From Mycobacterium syngnathidarum (GTDB lineage Bacteria > Actinomycetota > Actinomycetes > Mycobacteriales > Mycobacteriaceae), in the NCBI RefSeq assembly GCF_001942625.1, contig NZ_MLCL01000011.1, positions 62,001 through 126,000 on the forward strand: 64,000 nt of DNA, read 5' to 3'. Positions within the stretch are counted from its first letter, which is position 1. Each line of letters begins with the position of its first letter. The notes below the pieces were generated by a model that made no database searches, was not told the DNA's origin, and saw only the letters and a list, made by a program, of their open reading frames with translations. The translations under genes were made by a program, and so were the position numbers. Positions 8,556 to 17,771 of this stretch are shown in pieces.

Positions 8556-9667
8556 CACGTCCCCAAGGCGGGAACGTGACGCTGCGTTTCCAGCGCGGCC
8601 AGCACGTCCTGCGCCCGCACTCCCCCGATCACCTGATCGTCGGCGTCGACCGCAACCCCCAGGCCCGACGGCGAGGACAGCGCCGCGTCCAGCGCCTGTC
8701 GCAGGGTCCCGTCCGGGCGGAACAGCGAACCACCGGCAATCGTGCTGTCGTACAACGACTTTCCTGACCGGTGCGCTGCGACTCCTTCGGCATTGACCCA
8801 GCCGTAGGGGGCACCGTCGGGTCTGGTGATCAACACCCAATCGCCGGGGCCGAGTTGCAACCCGTCGAGCTGTTCCTCAGGGACATGACGGATGTCGTGT
8901 ACCGGCAGGCCGGTCGTGTGGAAGAACTGCAACCCGCGATAGCCGCGGTCGGCGCCGACGATTCCGGCCACCAGGTCGTTGGCCGGGTTGGACAGCAGGC
9001 GGGCCGGTGGGTCGTACTGTTGCAGCACGCCGCCACGGCCGAACACCGCGACCAAGTCGGCCAGCTTGATCGCCTCGTCGACATCGTGGGTGACGAAGAC
9101 GATGGTCTTGTGCAATTCACTTTGCAACCGCAGGATTTCGGCCTGCAGATCCTCCCGAACCACCGGGTCGACCGCACTGAAAGGCTCGTCCATCAGCAGG
9201 ATCGGCGGGTCGGCGGCCAATGCGCGGGCCACTCCGACACGTTGCTGCTGCCCGCCGGACAGCTGCGCCGGGTAGCGATCGGCCAGTTTCGGGTCGAGCC
9301 CGACCCGTTCCATCACGCCGATCGCGGCCTTGCGGGCGCTGCGCCGGGACTCGCCCCGCAATACCGGCACCGTTGCGACGTTGTCGACCACCCGCAGATG
9401 CGGCATCAGCCCGGCACTCTGGATGACGTAGCCGATGCCGAGCCGCAGCTTGACCGGATCGACGGTGCTGACGTCCTCGCCGTTGACCGTGAGGGTGCCC
9501 GAGGTGGGATCGATCATCCGGTTGATCATCCGCATCGAGGTGGTCTTGCCGCAGCCCGACGGGCCGACGAACACCGTCAGGGTCCCTTGCGGCACTTCCA
9601 GATTGAGGTTGTCGACGGCGACCGTGCCGTCCGGGTACTGCTTGGTGACGTTCTCGAACGTGATCAC
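8555..9667 (-). CDS. proV: Osmoprotectant ABC transporter ATPase ProV
   Basis: A 370-residue ATPase driving the ProW/ProZ channel. Walker A is GPSGCGKT at residues 35-42, and the signature LSGGQQQR, Walker B ILLMDEP and a switch His in VTHDVDE are all present. After about residue 240 the protein carries a CBS-domain-like regulatory tail (LITRPDGAPYGWV and LGVAVDADDQVIGG), as in OpuA/OpuC ATPases that sense ionic strength. I chose the GTG at 9667 because it begins the conserved VITFENVTKQYPDG and overlaps the proX stop; a start 13 codons upstream is possible but lies inside proX. Equivalent to Rv3758c. Confidence 0.92.
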   Translation of the reverse strand: MITFENVTKQYPDGTVAVDNLNLEVPQGTLTVFVGPSGCGKTTSMRMINRMIDPTSGTLTVNGEDVSTVDPVKLRLGIGYVIQSAGLMPHLRVVDNVATVPVLRGESRRSARKAAIGVMERVGLDPKLADRYPAQLSGGQQQRVGVARALAADPPILLMDEPFSAVDPVVREDLQAEILRLQSELHKTIVFVTHDVDEAIKLADLVAVFGRGGVLQQYDPPARLLSNPANDLVAGIVGADRGYRGLQFFHTTGLPVHDIRHVPEEQLDGLQLGPGDWVLITRPDGAPYGWVNAEGVAAHRSGKSLYDSTIAGGSLFRPDGTLRQALDAALSSPSGLGVAVDADDQVIGGVRAQDVLAALETQRHVPALGT

Positions 9668-10605
9668 TTCTGGACCGGCCTGTCGAATCCGTTGTCCCTG
9701 ACCCACTTTTCGGCAGCCTCGTCGGGATCGACGCCGGAGTTGCCCTCCACCGCGGTGTTCAATTCGATCAGCGCCTCGGTGGTGAGCTTGGCCGACACCG
9801 CGTCGAGCACGGTCTTGAGTTCATCGGACATCTTCTGCGAGGCCACCAGCGGAACGACATTGGCGGCCAGGAAGGCGTTCTTCGGATCCTCCAGGACCAC
9901 GAGGCGGTGCTGCTCGATGGCCGGGGACGTGCTGAAGATGTTCGCCGCAGTCACGGCACCACTGTTCAGCGCTTGAACGGTGGCCGGCCCGCCCCCGTCG
10001 CTGATCGCCACAAAGTTGACCGGCGCGATGTCCAGACCGTACCGGGACTTCAGACCCACCAGCCCGGTCTGGCGCGTCTGGAATTCAGACGGTGCACCGA
10101 CTTTCACCTCGGCCGAATGCGCGGCCAGATCGGCGATGGTCTTCAGGTTCCACCGCTGGGCGGTCTCGGCGGTGACCGCGAGGGTGTCCTTGTCCTCGGC
10201 CGGCGAGGGATACAGGATCGCCAGATCGCCTGGCAAGGCCTTGAACAGGGCGATCAGCACCTCGTCGGGGGTGGTGGCGGTGGCCCGGGCATCGAAGTAC
10301 TGCAGCAGATTCCCGGTGTATTCGGGGATCAGATCGATCGAGTGATCCTGCACCGCAGGCACATACGTCTCACGACTGCCGATTCCGAACTGCCTGCGGA
10401 TTTGAAAGTCATTGGCCTCCAGAGCCTGGGCATAGATCTCGGCGATGATTTTGGACTCCGGAAAGTCGGCCGATCCGACCGTGATCGATTTCAGGTCACC
10501 CGAGATGGGCCCACCGCCCAGCGGATTGGAGCTTCCGCAGGCCACCGCCAGCGGCGCGATCAGGGCGAGCAGGAACATCGCGATTGCCAGGGTTCTGCGC
10601 TGCAC
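9664..10605 (-). CDS. proX: Osmoprotectant-binding lipoprotein ProX
   Basis: A 313-residue substrate-binding lipoprotein. A type II signal peptide ends in lipobox LAVAC with the lipidated Cys at residue 23. The mature part is an OpuAC/ProX-type binding protein (ITVGSADFPESKIIAEIYA at its N-terminus), which delivers glycine betaine, choline or related solutes to ProW/ProZ. It is the first gene of the proX-proV-proW-proZ operon, all with overlapping ends. The promoter must lie in the 127 bases shared with the divergent LapA-like gene. Equivalent to Rv3759c. Confidence 0.92.
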   Translation of the reverse strand: MQRRTLAIAMFLLALIAPLAVACGSSNPLGGGPISGDLKSITVGSADFPESKIIAEIYAQALEANDFQIRRQFGIGSRETYVPAVQDHSIDLIPEYTGNLLQYFDARATATTPDEVLIALFKALPGDLAILYPSPAEDKDTLAVTAETAQRWNLKTIADLAAHSAEVKVGAPSEFQTRQTGLVGLKSRYGLDIAPVNFVAISDGGGPATVQALNSGAVTAANIFSTSPAIEQHRLVVLEDPKNAFLAANVVPLVASQKMSDELKTVLDAVSAKLTTEALIELNTAVEGNSGVDPDEAAEKWVRDNGFDRPVQK

Positions 10606-10732
10606 AGGCGCATCCTTTCGGCGACAGCGGCGGGACGATCAACCTCCCCGACCCTAACGGCACGCCCGACATGCCGCCGCGCTTTACCCCATGGTGGTTT
10701 GCAATGCGGCCATGACGGGCAAAGATGTCCAT

Positions 10733-11128
10733 ATGACCAGCGATCCGTCCGCATCGCCCGATTTGCCTGAGCCGACGCCGAACGTGCCGGTGACGCCAAC
10801 GCCCGACCCGGGCAAAGCCCCCGATGCCGACAAAACCCCCGCCAAGCCGGGCAAGGCCAGCGAGCCCAAGCTGACCCGCGCCGGGGCGCTGTGGTCAGCG
10901 CTGATCCTGGGCTTCCTGGTCCTGATCGTCTTGCTGATCTTCATCGCGCAGAACACCGACCCCGTGCCCATGACGTTCCTGGGCTGGCACTGGTCACTGC
11001 CGACGGGCGTGGCGATCCTGGGCGCGGCGGTGGCCGGCGGCCTGCTGACCGTTGCCGCCGGATCGGCGCGGATCTTCCAGCTGCGCCGCAACGCCAAGAA
11101 GAATTTCAAGGCCGCCCAGCGCGGCTGA
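10733..11128 (+). CDS. LapA-domain membrane protein (Rv3760-like)
   Basis: A 131-residue protein with a Pro/Asp-rich cytosolic N-terminus (about 55 residues). Two membrane helices follow (LWSALILGFLVLIVLLIFI, and a second after a short loop containing MTFLGWHWSLP), then a basic tail. This is the layout of LapA/DUF1049 proteins, whose E. coli relatives act in envelope assembly; no role is proven in mycobacteria. The ATG at 10733 is preferred over upstream in-frame starts at 10691 and 10712 because it opens the conserved part and leaves room for the divergent proX promoter. Confidence 0.75.
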   Translation: MTSDPSASPDLPEPTPNVPVTPTPDPGKAPDADKTPAKPGKASEPKLTRAGALWSALILGFLVLIVLLIFIAQNTDPVPMTFLGWHWSLPTGVAILGAAVAGGLLTVAAGSARIFQLRRNAKKNFKAAQRG

Positions 11129-11142
11129 GCGCAGCTGAGCGG

Positions 11143-12180
11143 TCAACCCAGAGCGCTCAGTCCCGAGGCGATCGCCGGGGCCACCGCCGCGCCGACACTG
11201 GTACCGCCGGGCGCCTCGGATCCCTGGCGGGCACGGAAGTCGATACCGGCGGCGATGATGGCTGCCTTGAAGTAGGCCAGGGCCATGTAGAAGTCCCAGT
11301 GCGCCAGATCCTGACCGGACTGCACCGAATAGCGGTTCGCCAGCTCGTCGGCCGACGGCATCTGCGGTGAGCTCCACGCCGCTTCCATGCTCAGGATCAG
11401 GTTGAACATCGGATCGCGGTACACGCACATCAGCGCCGCGTCGCTCAGCGGATCGCCCAGCGTGGACAGCTCCCAGTCCAGCACCGCGAGCACCTTCGTC
11501 GGGTCCTGGGCGTCCAGGATCGTGTTGTCGATCCGATAGTCGCCGTGCACGATCGAGTTCCGGCTCTGCGCCGGCACCGAATCGGCCAGGGCCTGATGCA
11601 GACGCTTGACGTCGTCGTCGCGGGGATCGTCGGGCAGGCGCACCAGATCCCACTGCGAACCCCAGCGGCGTACCTGACGTTCCAGGTAGCCGGCGGGCTT
11701 GCCGAAATCGCCGAGACCGACCGCCTCGTAGTCCACCGCGTGCAGGTCGGCCAGCACCCGGATCAGGGCGTCGACGCTGCTGCTGATGGCGCCGGGGCCG
11801 CCCATCGCGGCGAGCTCCTCAAGTTCCGAGGCGCTGCGGACCACTCGCCCGTCGACGTTCTCGACCATCTGGAACGGCGCACCCAGCACGGAGTCGTCGT
11901 TGCTCATGGTCACCGCCCGGGCAACGGGCACCGCGGTGCCGGCCAGCGCCGCCACCACCTTGTACTCGCGGGCCATATCGTGGGCGGACGGCGTCAGCCC
12001 GTGCAGCGGCGGACGGCGCAACACCCACGCGGACGCGTCGTCGCACACCCGGAACGTCAGGTTGGAACGGCCACCGGCGATCAGTTCGGCGCGCAGCTCA
12101 CCACTGCGGGCGATGCCCTCAGAACGCAGATGCCGGTCCAGGGCAGTGAGGTCGAGGCCCTCCAGATTTGTCACCGTCAC
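11143..12180 (-). CDS. APH-type phosphotransferase (Rv3761c/FadE36-like)
   Basis: A 345-residue kinase-fold protein of the aminoglycoside/choline phosphotransferase superfamily. The catalytic loop is HGDYRIDN and the metal-binding motif is VLDWE followed by GDPLSD. It belongs to the ACAD10/11-like kinases; the M. tuberculosis counterpart is labelled FadE36 but lacks an acyl-CoA dehydrogenase domain, as does this protein. Relatives phosphorylate hydroxyacyl-CoAs in lipid catabolism, which is a plausible but untested role here. It lies three bases from the histidine phosphatase gene on the same strand, so the two are probably co-transcribed. Confidence 0.85.
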   Translation of the reverse strand: MTVTNLEGLDLTALDRHLRSEGIARSGELRAELIAGGRSNLTFRVCDDASAWVLRRPPLHGLTPSAHDMAREYKVVAALAGTAVPVARAVTMSNDDSVLGAPFQMVENVDGRVVRSASELEELAAMGGPGAISSSVDALIRVLADLHAVDYEAVGLGDFGKPAGYLERQVRRWGSQWDLVRLPDDPRDDDVKRLHQALADSVPAQSRNSIVHGDYRIDNTILDAQDPTKVLAVLDWELSTLGDPLSDAALMCVYRDPMFNLILSMEAAWSSPQMPSADELANRYSVQSGQDLAHWDFYMALAYFKAAIIAAGIDFRARQGSEAPGGTSVGAAVAPAIASGLSALG

Positions 12181-12183
12181 TGT

Positions 12184-12792
12184 TTACCACCGGACATTTC
12201 TCGGCAGCAGATCCCATACGTGTTCGGTGCCGTTGACCGAGGCGACGGCCAACTTGCCCGACCGCGACGACAGCAACCGGGTGACCGAGGCGTAGTCGAC
12301 GTGGAAGGACAACAGCCGCTCGGTGCCCAGGATCTGGTGCAGCAGCACGTTGATCACGCCGCCGTGGCTGAACACCGCCACGGTCTCGTCGTGCTCACCG
12401 ATGGTCACCAGGTCCTCGACCGCGGCGCTGATCCGCGCCAGGAACGCGTTTTCGTCCACGCTGCTGGGCAGATGACCCGAGGCCAGGCGGGCCAGCTCCT
12501 CGGGGTTCTCCTTCGCGATCTCCTCGATCGGCACGTAGTGCGACATGTCGCGGTCGTACTCGGCGAGCCGCTCGTCGACCTCTACCTGCAGCCCCAGTTC
12601 CTTCGCGAGCGGTTCCGCGGTCTGGACCGCACGCCGCTGCGGGCTGCTGACCAGCCGGCTGACCGGGAACCTGGCCAACGCAGCGGGTAGGCGCTGCGCC
12701 TGGGCGATGCCTTCGGCGGACAGGTCGGGATCCGACCCTTGACCTGGCTCGCTGCGGAGCGGTAGAGCATGTCGGACGAGAAGCAGTTGCAC
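12184..12792 (-). CDS. Histidine phosphatase (phosphoglycerate mutase-like)
   Basis: A protein of about 202 residues with the histidine-phosphatase signature LLVRHA near the N-terminus (phospho-accepting His), the SSPQRRAVQTA loop and a second catalytic His in AVFSHGG. It is a broad-specificity phosphatase family and the substrate is unknown. I take the GTG at 12792, directly before QLLLVRHA. A longer frame upstream would overlap the divergent SDR gene. It precedes the APH-like kinase gene by three bases, giving a kinase/phosphatase pair. Confidence 0.82.
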   Translation of the reverse strand: MQLLLVRHALPLRSEPGQGSDPDLSAEGIAQAQRLPAALARFPVSRLVSSPQRRAVQTAEPLAKELGLQVEVDERLAEYDRDMSHYVPIEEIAKENPEELARLASGHLPSSVDENAFLARISAAVEDLVTIGEHDETVAVFSHGGVINVLLHQILGTERLLSFHVDYASVTRLLSSRSGKLAVASVNGTEHVWDLLPRNVRW

Positions 12793-12840
12793 CGTGACAC
12801 CATATGGCGGCGGTGCCGGACGGCCGGAGAGGGCTGCGAC

Positions 12841-13596
12841 ATGGGCTATGCCGACGAACTGTTCGACCTCACCGACAAGGTGGTACTGGTCACCGGCGGC
12901 AGCCGCGGGCTGGGCCGCGAGATCGCCATGGGGGCCGCGCGGTGCGGCGCCGACGTGGTGATCGCGAGCCGCAACCTGGACTCCTGTGTGGCCGCGGCCG
13001 AGGAGATCACCGCGGCCACCGGTCGCGCCGCCCTGCCCTTCGGGGTGCACGTCGGCCGGTGGGACCAGCTCGACGGGCTGGTCGAGGCCGCCTACGAGCG
13101 GTTCGGCAAGGTCGACGTATTGGTCAACAACGCCGGCATGTCACCGCTGTACGAATCGCTGAGCGCGGTCACCGAGAAGCTCTTCGACTCCGTGTTCAAC
13201 CTGAATCTCAAAGGGCCGTTCCGGCTTTCGGCGCTGCTCGGTGAGCGGATGGTGGCCGACGGAGGCGGCGTCATCATCAACGTCAGCTCGTCGGGATCGC
13301 TGCGGCCCGACCAGTACATGCTGCCCTACGCCGCGGCCAAGGCCGGGCTCAACGCCATGACCGAAGGCCTGGCCAAGGCGTTCGGGCCGACCGTGCGGGT
13401 CAACACCTTGATGGCCGGGCCGTTTCTCACCGACGTCAGCAAGGCCTGGGACATGGCCGGCGACCCGTTCGGCCACCTGGCCCTGCAACGGCCCGGCAAC
13501 CCACCCGAGATCGTCGGCGCCGCACTGTTTCTGATGTCGGATGCGTCCAGCTTCGCCACCGGCTCGATCCTGCGGGTGGACGGCGGCCTGCCCTGA
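12841..13596 (+). CDS. Short-chain dehydrogenase/reductase
   Basis: A 251-residue classical SDR. It has the nucleotide motif VTGGSRGLGREIA (TGxxxGxG), the NNAG motif, a catalytic Ser in NVSSSGS and YAAAKAG (YxxxK). The enzyme should be an NAD(P)-dependent alcohol or ketone oxidoreductase; the substrate cannot be named. I chose the ATG at 12841 because it starts the conserved N-terminus (YADELFDLTDKVVLVTGG) and leaves a 48-base divergent promoter gap. The adjacent kinase/phosphatase pair is on the opposite strand. Confidence 0.9.
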   Translation: MGYADELFDLTDKVVLVTGGSRGLGREIAMGAARCGADVVIASRNLDSCVAAAEEITAATGRAALPFGVHVGRWDQLDGLVEAAYERFGKVDVLVNNAGMSPLYESLSAVTEKLFDSVFNLNLKGPFRLSALLGERMVADGGGVIINVSSSGSLRPDQYMLPYAAAKAGLNAMTEGLAKAFGPTVRVNTLMAGPFLTDVSKAWDMAGDPFGHLALQRPGNPPEIVGAALFLMSDASSFATGSILRVDGGLP

Positions 13597-13629
13597 GCCC
13601 GGCACGGTAAGGTGGCGCTCGTAGCGAAC

Positions 13630-13641
13630 TTGTCATGACAA
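13630..13641. promoter_or_regulatory. Probable operator of the GntR regulator
   Basis: TTGTCATGACAA is a perfect 12-bp palindrome, preceded by AC, 22 bases before the gntR start. The same TTGTC half-site recurs at 17772-17817 upstream of the cassette's last-starting gene, so the regulator probably controls both itself and the catabolic genes (inference). Confidence 0.55.
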
Positions 13642-13662
13642 CCTGACCGGAAGGTGATGCGA

Positions 13663-14403
13663 ATGGCGGGGCCCCGTTCGCGCCACGAGCACGTCGCCGC
13701 CGAGCTGCGTCAGCGCATCACCCGTGGGGACTACGCCATCGGCCAGCCGCTGCCCACCGAGAGTGCGCTGTGCACGGAGTTCGACGTGTCCCGCGGCCCG
13801 GTCCGGCAGGCCCTGGCCACGTTGAAGAACGAGGGTCTGATCCGCGTCTCGCGTGGCAAGCCCGCGGTGGTGCGCAGTCATGACGCCACCCAGACTCTGG
13901 ACACCTTCACCCCGTTCACCCAGTGGGCCGAACGTGTCGGACGCACCGCAGGCAACCGGACGATCGAGGTGGCTCGGCGCCGCGCGTCCGAAACCGCCAT
14001 CGAGGCATTGGGTTTGACGGCCGACGACTTCGTGGTCGAAGTGCTGCGGGTGCGCCTGCTCGACGGTGAACCGGCGATGATCGAGCGCAGCACGTTCATC
14101 GAATCCGTGGGTTCTCTGCTTTTCGAGTTCGACACCGATTCCGGCTCGATGACCGACTATCTGGCCAGCCGCGGGGTGTACTTCGACTCGATGGAGCACG
14201 TGCTCGACGCGGTGGCCGCCGGGCCGGACGACGCCGCCAATCTCGGCATCGCGCCGGGCAGCCCGTTGTTGCGCGAGCGCCGGGTGTCGCGCGATCAGCA
14301 CGGCGTGGTGTTCGAGTGCGCCGACGATCGCTATCGACCTGACGTGGTCACGTTCAGCATCGTCAACGCCCGCACCAAATTTTCCTCCGCCGAGCAGGCA
14401 TAA
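13663..14403 (+). CDS. GntR/HutC-family transcriptional regulator
   Basis: A 246-residue regulator. The N-terminal GntR winged helix (about residues 5-70) contains YAIGQPLPTESALCTEFDVS and the recognition helix RGPVRQALATL. It is followed by a UTRA ligand-binding domain (ETAIEALGL, then VLRVRLLDGEPAMIERS). I chose the ATG at 13663 because GGAAGG sits eight bases upstream; in-frame starts at 13654 and 13657 are too close to it. Many HutC-type regulators flank phosphonate genes. It is convergent with the MFS gene of the cassette and has an operator-like palindrome in its leader. Confidence 0.88.
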   Translation: MAGPRSRHEHVAAELRQRITRGDYAIGQPLPTESALCTEFDVSRGPVRQALATLKNEGLIRVSRGKPAVVRSHDATQTLDTFTPFTQWAERVGRTAGNRTIEVARRRASETAIEALGLTADDFVVEVLRVRLLDGEPAMIERSTFIESVGSLLFEFDTDSGSMTDYLASRGVYFDSMEHVLDAVAAGPDDAANLGIAPGSPLLRERRVSRDQHGVVFECADDRYRPDVVTFSIVNARTKFSSAEQA

Positions 14404-14438
14404 AGCTGCCCCCTTTTCGCGGAAAAAAGGGGGCAGCT
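14404..14438. terminator. Bidirectional terminator between gntR and MFS gene
   Basis: A perfect 14-bp stem, AGCTGCCCCCTTTT with AAAAGGGGGCAGCT, has a seven-base loop. Each stem is flanked so that the transcript in either direction ends in U-rich sequence. It starts directly after the gntR stop and serves the convergent transporter gene too. Confidence 0.85.
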
Positions 14439-14455
14439 CAGAGTCTGCTCGCGGA

Positions 14456-15701
14456 TCAGTCGGCGACAGGCATACGGTTCCAGTGCGGGATGAGCAGCAG
14501 CATGGAAAGCAGTGCCGCACCGGCGAATCCGTAGAACAACGTGGACGTGTTCAGATATCCGGGCAGCAATCCGCCGAGGATCGCGCCCACCGAACCGCAG
14601 CAGTTGATGAAGCCGGCCGCGGTGCCGGCATGCTTGGAGGTACCGAAGTCCACTGCGGCAACACACGAGATCATGGCGTCCGCGCCGTAGACGCTCAGGC
14701 CGATGAGGCCGAGCACCACCACCATGACCCACGCGCTGCCGGTCGCGGTGAGCGGGCCGAACAGCGCCAGCACCGCCACCAGGATCCCGAGGCTGATCAC
14801 GCAGGCCGGCACCCGTCGCGCACTGAACACCCGATCGGAGATCCGGCCGAGCAGGATCGGGGCGAGGACACCCGCGACTCCGAATGCCACCGGGATGGTC
14901 ACGGCTTGGAACTTGTCTCCGTCGGCCAGCCGTTCGGCGACGATCACCGGGCCCCACAACAGGCCAAGACGGCTTCGGCTCGGCAACGGACTCGGCTTCG
15001 GGTGACTCATCGAGTTCGACACCTTCTCTCGCATCCTGGGCCGCCCGGTACTCCTCGATGGGCGGCAACCCGACGTCCTGTGGCCGGTTGCGCTGAAACA
15101 GCAGCACGAGCACGAACACCCCGACCACGATGGCGGCCCCGGTGAAGAACGCGGCCCGCCACGAACCGAACACGTCGTAGGCGGCCCAGCCCAGGATCGG
15201 CGCGGCCACCAAACCACCGAATGCGTAATTGGTGCTCCACAATCCGAGGACGCGGCCTCGCTCACCGATCGAGAAGAACTGGGCCATGTTGCTCAGCGTC
15301 GGGGACCAGCCGGTGGACGGGGCCAGCCCCTGCACGATCATCAGTGGCAGCAGGAACACCAGCGCGGGCAGCAGTCCCATGAATACCGTCGCGATGGCCG
15401 ATATCGCCAGGCCGCCGAGGATGACCACCCGGGGGCCGAACCGGTCCGAAACCTGTCCCCAGACGAACTGTCCCACCGCGTAGGCCGCGAGGTAGGCGGC
15501 GTCGAGATTGGCCAGGGTGCTCTTGGTCAGATGCGTGCTCAGGATCGGGTCTTCGAGGATGCCGAGCTTGGCCACGGAAAAGGCCTGGCGGGTGAAATAG
15601 AAACCGGCGTAGGCGATCCAGGTGACGGCAAAGATCTGGAAACGCCACCGCTGGTAGCGCGGAATTGTTGTGTCAGTGGCGGGAATCGCGGTTTGAGTCA
15701 T
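14456..15701 (-). pseudogene. MFS transporter (GlpT/UhpT-like), frame broken at transmembrane helix 7
   Basis: Translation from the ATG at 15701 (preceded by AGAGGTG) gives helices 1-6 of an organophosphate-type MFS carrier and the central loop as far as AEPKPSW. The conserved frame then changes near 14965: helices 8-12 (GPVIVAERLADGDKF to the stop at 14456) are encoded in a different frame. About 415 codons remain in total against roughly 430-450 for the family, and the part that should form helix 7 is missing. This fits an out-of-frame deletion of some tens of bases better than a one-base error. The gene sits in a phosphonate cassette and would have been its importer. A 14-bp dyad, TTCTC-ATAC-GAGAA, lies upstream at 15794-15807. 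Confidence 0.75.
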
Positions 15702-15882
15702 GAGTGTGCACCTCTGGTGGGCGTGCTGCAGGCGGTGTGTTGACGGGCCGGGGCAGATTGCCGAGCGGATGTGGCCGAACGTCAATGGCAGGTTTCTCAT
15801 ACGAGAACGGGTGCAGAGGAGGTGCGGCGGTCGGGAGGCACGGCCTACGACCGACCGCCGCGGGGCGGTAGGGGTTGGCGGA

Positions 15883-16581
15883 CTACCGGAGGGCTGCCAC
15901 CAGAGCGGGGAGATCGGCGACGCTGTCGAGGATGTGCGTGGCGCCCGCCTCGGACAGTTGGGCTCGATTGTGGGCACCGGTCAGCACGCCGATCGAGGCC
16001 CGCGCACCGGCGCGCAGCCCGCTGATGACGTCCGAGGAGGTGTCACCCAGGACGATCATCGAACGCACCGAGTCGGTTTCGGTCTGCATCAGCGCGGTCA
16101 GAGGCATGTCCGGATAGGGCCGGCCACGCATGCCCGGCGCCGGGCAAAGCACCAGGTCGGCCAGGTTCTGCCAACCCAGCGCCTCGATGATCGCCGTCTG
16201 GGTCTCCTTGGCGAATCCGGTGGTCAGCGCGGTTTTGATGCCACTGGAGCGCAAAGATGTAATGACATCTTCCGCACCGGGAATCGGACTGCAGTTGCCC
16301 TCTGAGACCAATTGGGCGTAGCAGCGTTCGAACTCCTTGTTCGCGGCCTGCGCCTGCTCCTCGTTGCCTTTGGCCAGGTGCCGGAACACCACGATCTTGG
16401 ACTGGCCCATGGTGTCGGTGACGTAGCGCAGCATTTCCTCTCGGTCGGCGTCGGTCTTCGACAGGCCGGCGTGGCTGTCGGCGGCCAGGAAGGACTGCTG
16501 AACCAGCCCGCTGTCCTCGACGGTGGTGCCGGCCATGTCGAACACGACCAGGCTGATCGGGTCAGTTGCTTTGGTGCCCAT
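15883..16581 (-). CDS. Phosphonatase-like HAD hydrolase
   Basis: A 232-residue haloacid-dehalogenase-fold protein of the phosphonoacetaldehyde hydrolase-like group (TIGR03351 type). Motif I is DMAGTT with the nucleophile Asp15. The cap has MGQSK with Lys62 at the place where phosphonatases form a Schiff base with the aldehyde. Later motifs are TTGFAKE, GRPYPDM and GDTSSDV. The likely reaction is cleavage of the C-P bond of a phosphonoaldehyde. It lies 26 bases downstream of the FAD oxidoreductase gene, so they form one operon in which the oxidase would supply the aldehyde. The exact substrate is inferred. Confidence 0.85.
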   Translation of the reverse strand: MGTKATDPISLVVFDMAGTTVEDSGLVQQSFLAADSHAGLSKTDADREEMLRYVTDTMGQSKIVVFRHLAKGNEEQAQAANKEFERCYAQLVSEGNCSPIPGAEDVITSLRSSGIKTALTTGFAKETQTAIIEALGWQNLADLVLCPAPGMRGRPYPDMPLTALMQTETDSVRSMIVLGDTSSDVISGLRAGARASIGVLTGAHNRAQLSEAGATHILDSVADLPALVAALR

Positions 16582-16607
16582 TGGTTTATCCCTTCGAATT
16601 GGTTCGT

Positions 16608-17744
16608 TCAGACGGTGGCGACGAGTTGGTCCAGCGCGTTGCCGACGCTGGCGTGGGCGAGGCCCATGCTGGTGGTCATGCCGATACCGGTGGTGACGGT
16701 GACGACGTGGGTGCCCTCGATGGGCTGTTCGACCAGGAATTCCTGGCCGGGTGCGGAGGTGTACACGCCCTGCCAACGCTCGGTGACCTCGATGTCGTTG
16801 ACCCCGAACAGTTTCCGAGCCACCTCGATCAGGACGGCGAATCCTTCTTCGGACTGGAACGGCGGTGCGGAGATGTCCCGGTAGTGGGTGTCGCCGATCA
16901 GCAATGAGCCGTCGGGTTGCGGGGTGTACATCTGGTGCAGGTCGATCGCGACGTAATCGGGGTGTTCGGCGCGCAACCGGGCGGCCACCGCTTCCGTGCT
17001 CGGCAGCCCCTCGAATCCGGAGTACCTCAGCAGCGACCAACCGGTGAACAGGGGCGCGGGCAGCGCGAAGGCCAGCGGCAGCCGGGCGCGCAGCATATGC
17101 AGCCGGCACCGCAGCAGGCCGTCGCGTTCGGCCAGCGCGGGGAACAGCCGATCGACGTCGTAGTTGACCGTGACGAACGTCGTCCCGGCGCGCAGCGGGC
17201 CACGTGAGGTGTGCACCACCCCGGGTTCGAATCCGGAAGCCGCCGTGCGCCAACGGAAATCGACACCTTCGGATTCCAGCCACCGCGCGATCGACGGGGC
17301 GGCTGTGCGCGGGTCGACCTGCAGGTCGTTGGGCAGGTACATGCCGCCGGTGACTGCGGACGCCACCACGGGGATCAGTTCGAGGATCTGATCGCGGCTG
17401 AGCAACCGCACTTCGCCGGCCTCGCGCGTGGCAGCGAACTCGTCCATCACCGCGAGTTCGTCGTCGTGGCGCGCGACGCAGAAGGTGCCCGACTCGGCCG
17501 ACCAGAACCCCGCCTTGCGGGACAGGTCCAGCCAGTGCGTACGGCCGTTGCGCGCGTAGTCCCGAGCGACGCCCGACTGCGCGGTGATGCAGGCGTGACC
17601 GAAGTTCTGGACCGAGGCGCCGACGACGCCGTCGGCGTGATCGACAACGGCGACCCTCAGTCCCCGCTGATGCGCGTGGTAGGCGTGCGCCAGGCCGACG
17701 ATGCCTGCCCCCACGACCACGACGTCGTAGCTGTGATTTCCCAT
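16608..17744 (-). CDS. FAD-dependent amine oxidoreductase, phosphonate-associated (TIGR03364-like)
   Basis: A 378-residue DAO/glycine-oxidase-type flavoprotein. The FAD motif VVVVGAGIVG lies at residues 8-17. The sequence and its place beside a phosphonatase-like hydrolase fit the TIGR03364 family, whose members oxidise N-methylated or related 2-aminoethylphosphonates to phosphonoacetaldehyde. I chose the ATG at 17744, which begins the conserved N-terminus; a longer frame to 17780 adds residues of no family character. Two operator-like dyads lie upstream. It should deliver the aldehyde to the hydrolase gene that follows. Confidence 0.85.
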   Translation of the reverse strand: MGNHSYDVVVVGAGIVGLAHAYHAHQRGLRVAVVDHADGVVGASVQNFGHACITAQSGVARDYARNGRTHWLDLSRKAGFWSAESGTFCVARHDDELAVMDEFAATREAGEVRLLSRDQILELIPVVASAVTGGMYLPNDLQVDPRTAAPSIARWLESEGVDFRWRTAASGFEPGVVHTSRGPLRAGTTFVTVNYDVDRLFPALAERDGLLRCRLHMLRARLPLAFALPAPLFTGWSLLRYSGFEGLPSTEAVAARLRAEHPDYVAIDLHQMYTPQPDGSLLIGDTHYRDISAPPFQSEEGFAVLIEVARKLFGVNDIEVTERWQGVYTSAPGQEFLVEQPIEGTHVVTVTTGIGMTTSMGLAHASVGNALDQLVATV

Positions 17745-17771
17745 GCGGACACTGTGGTCCACATCACCACC

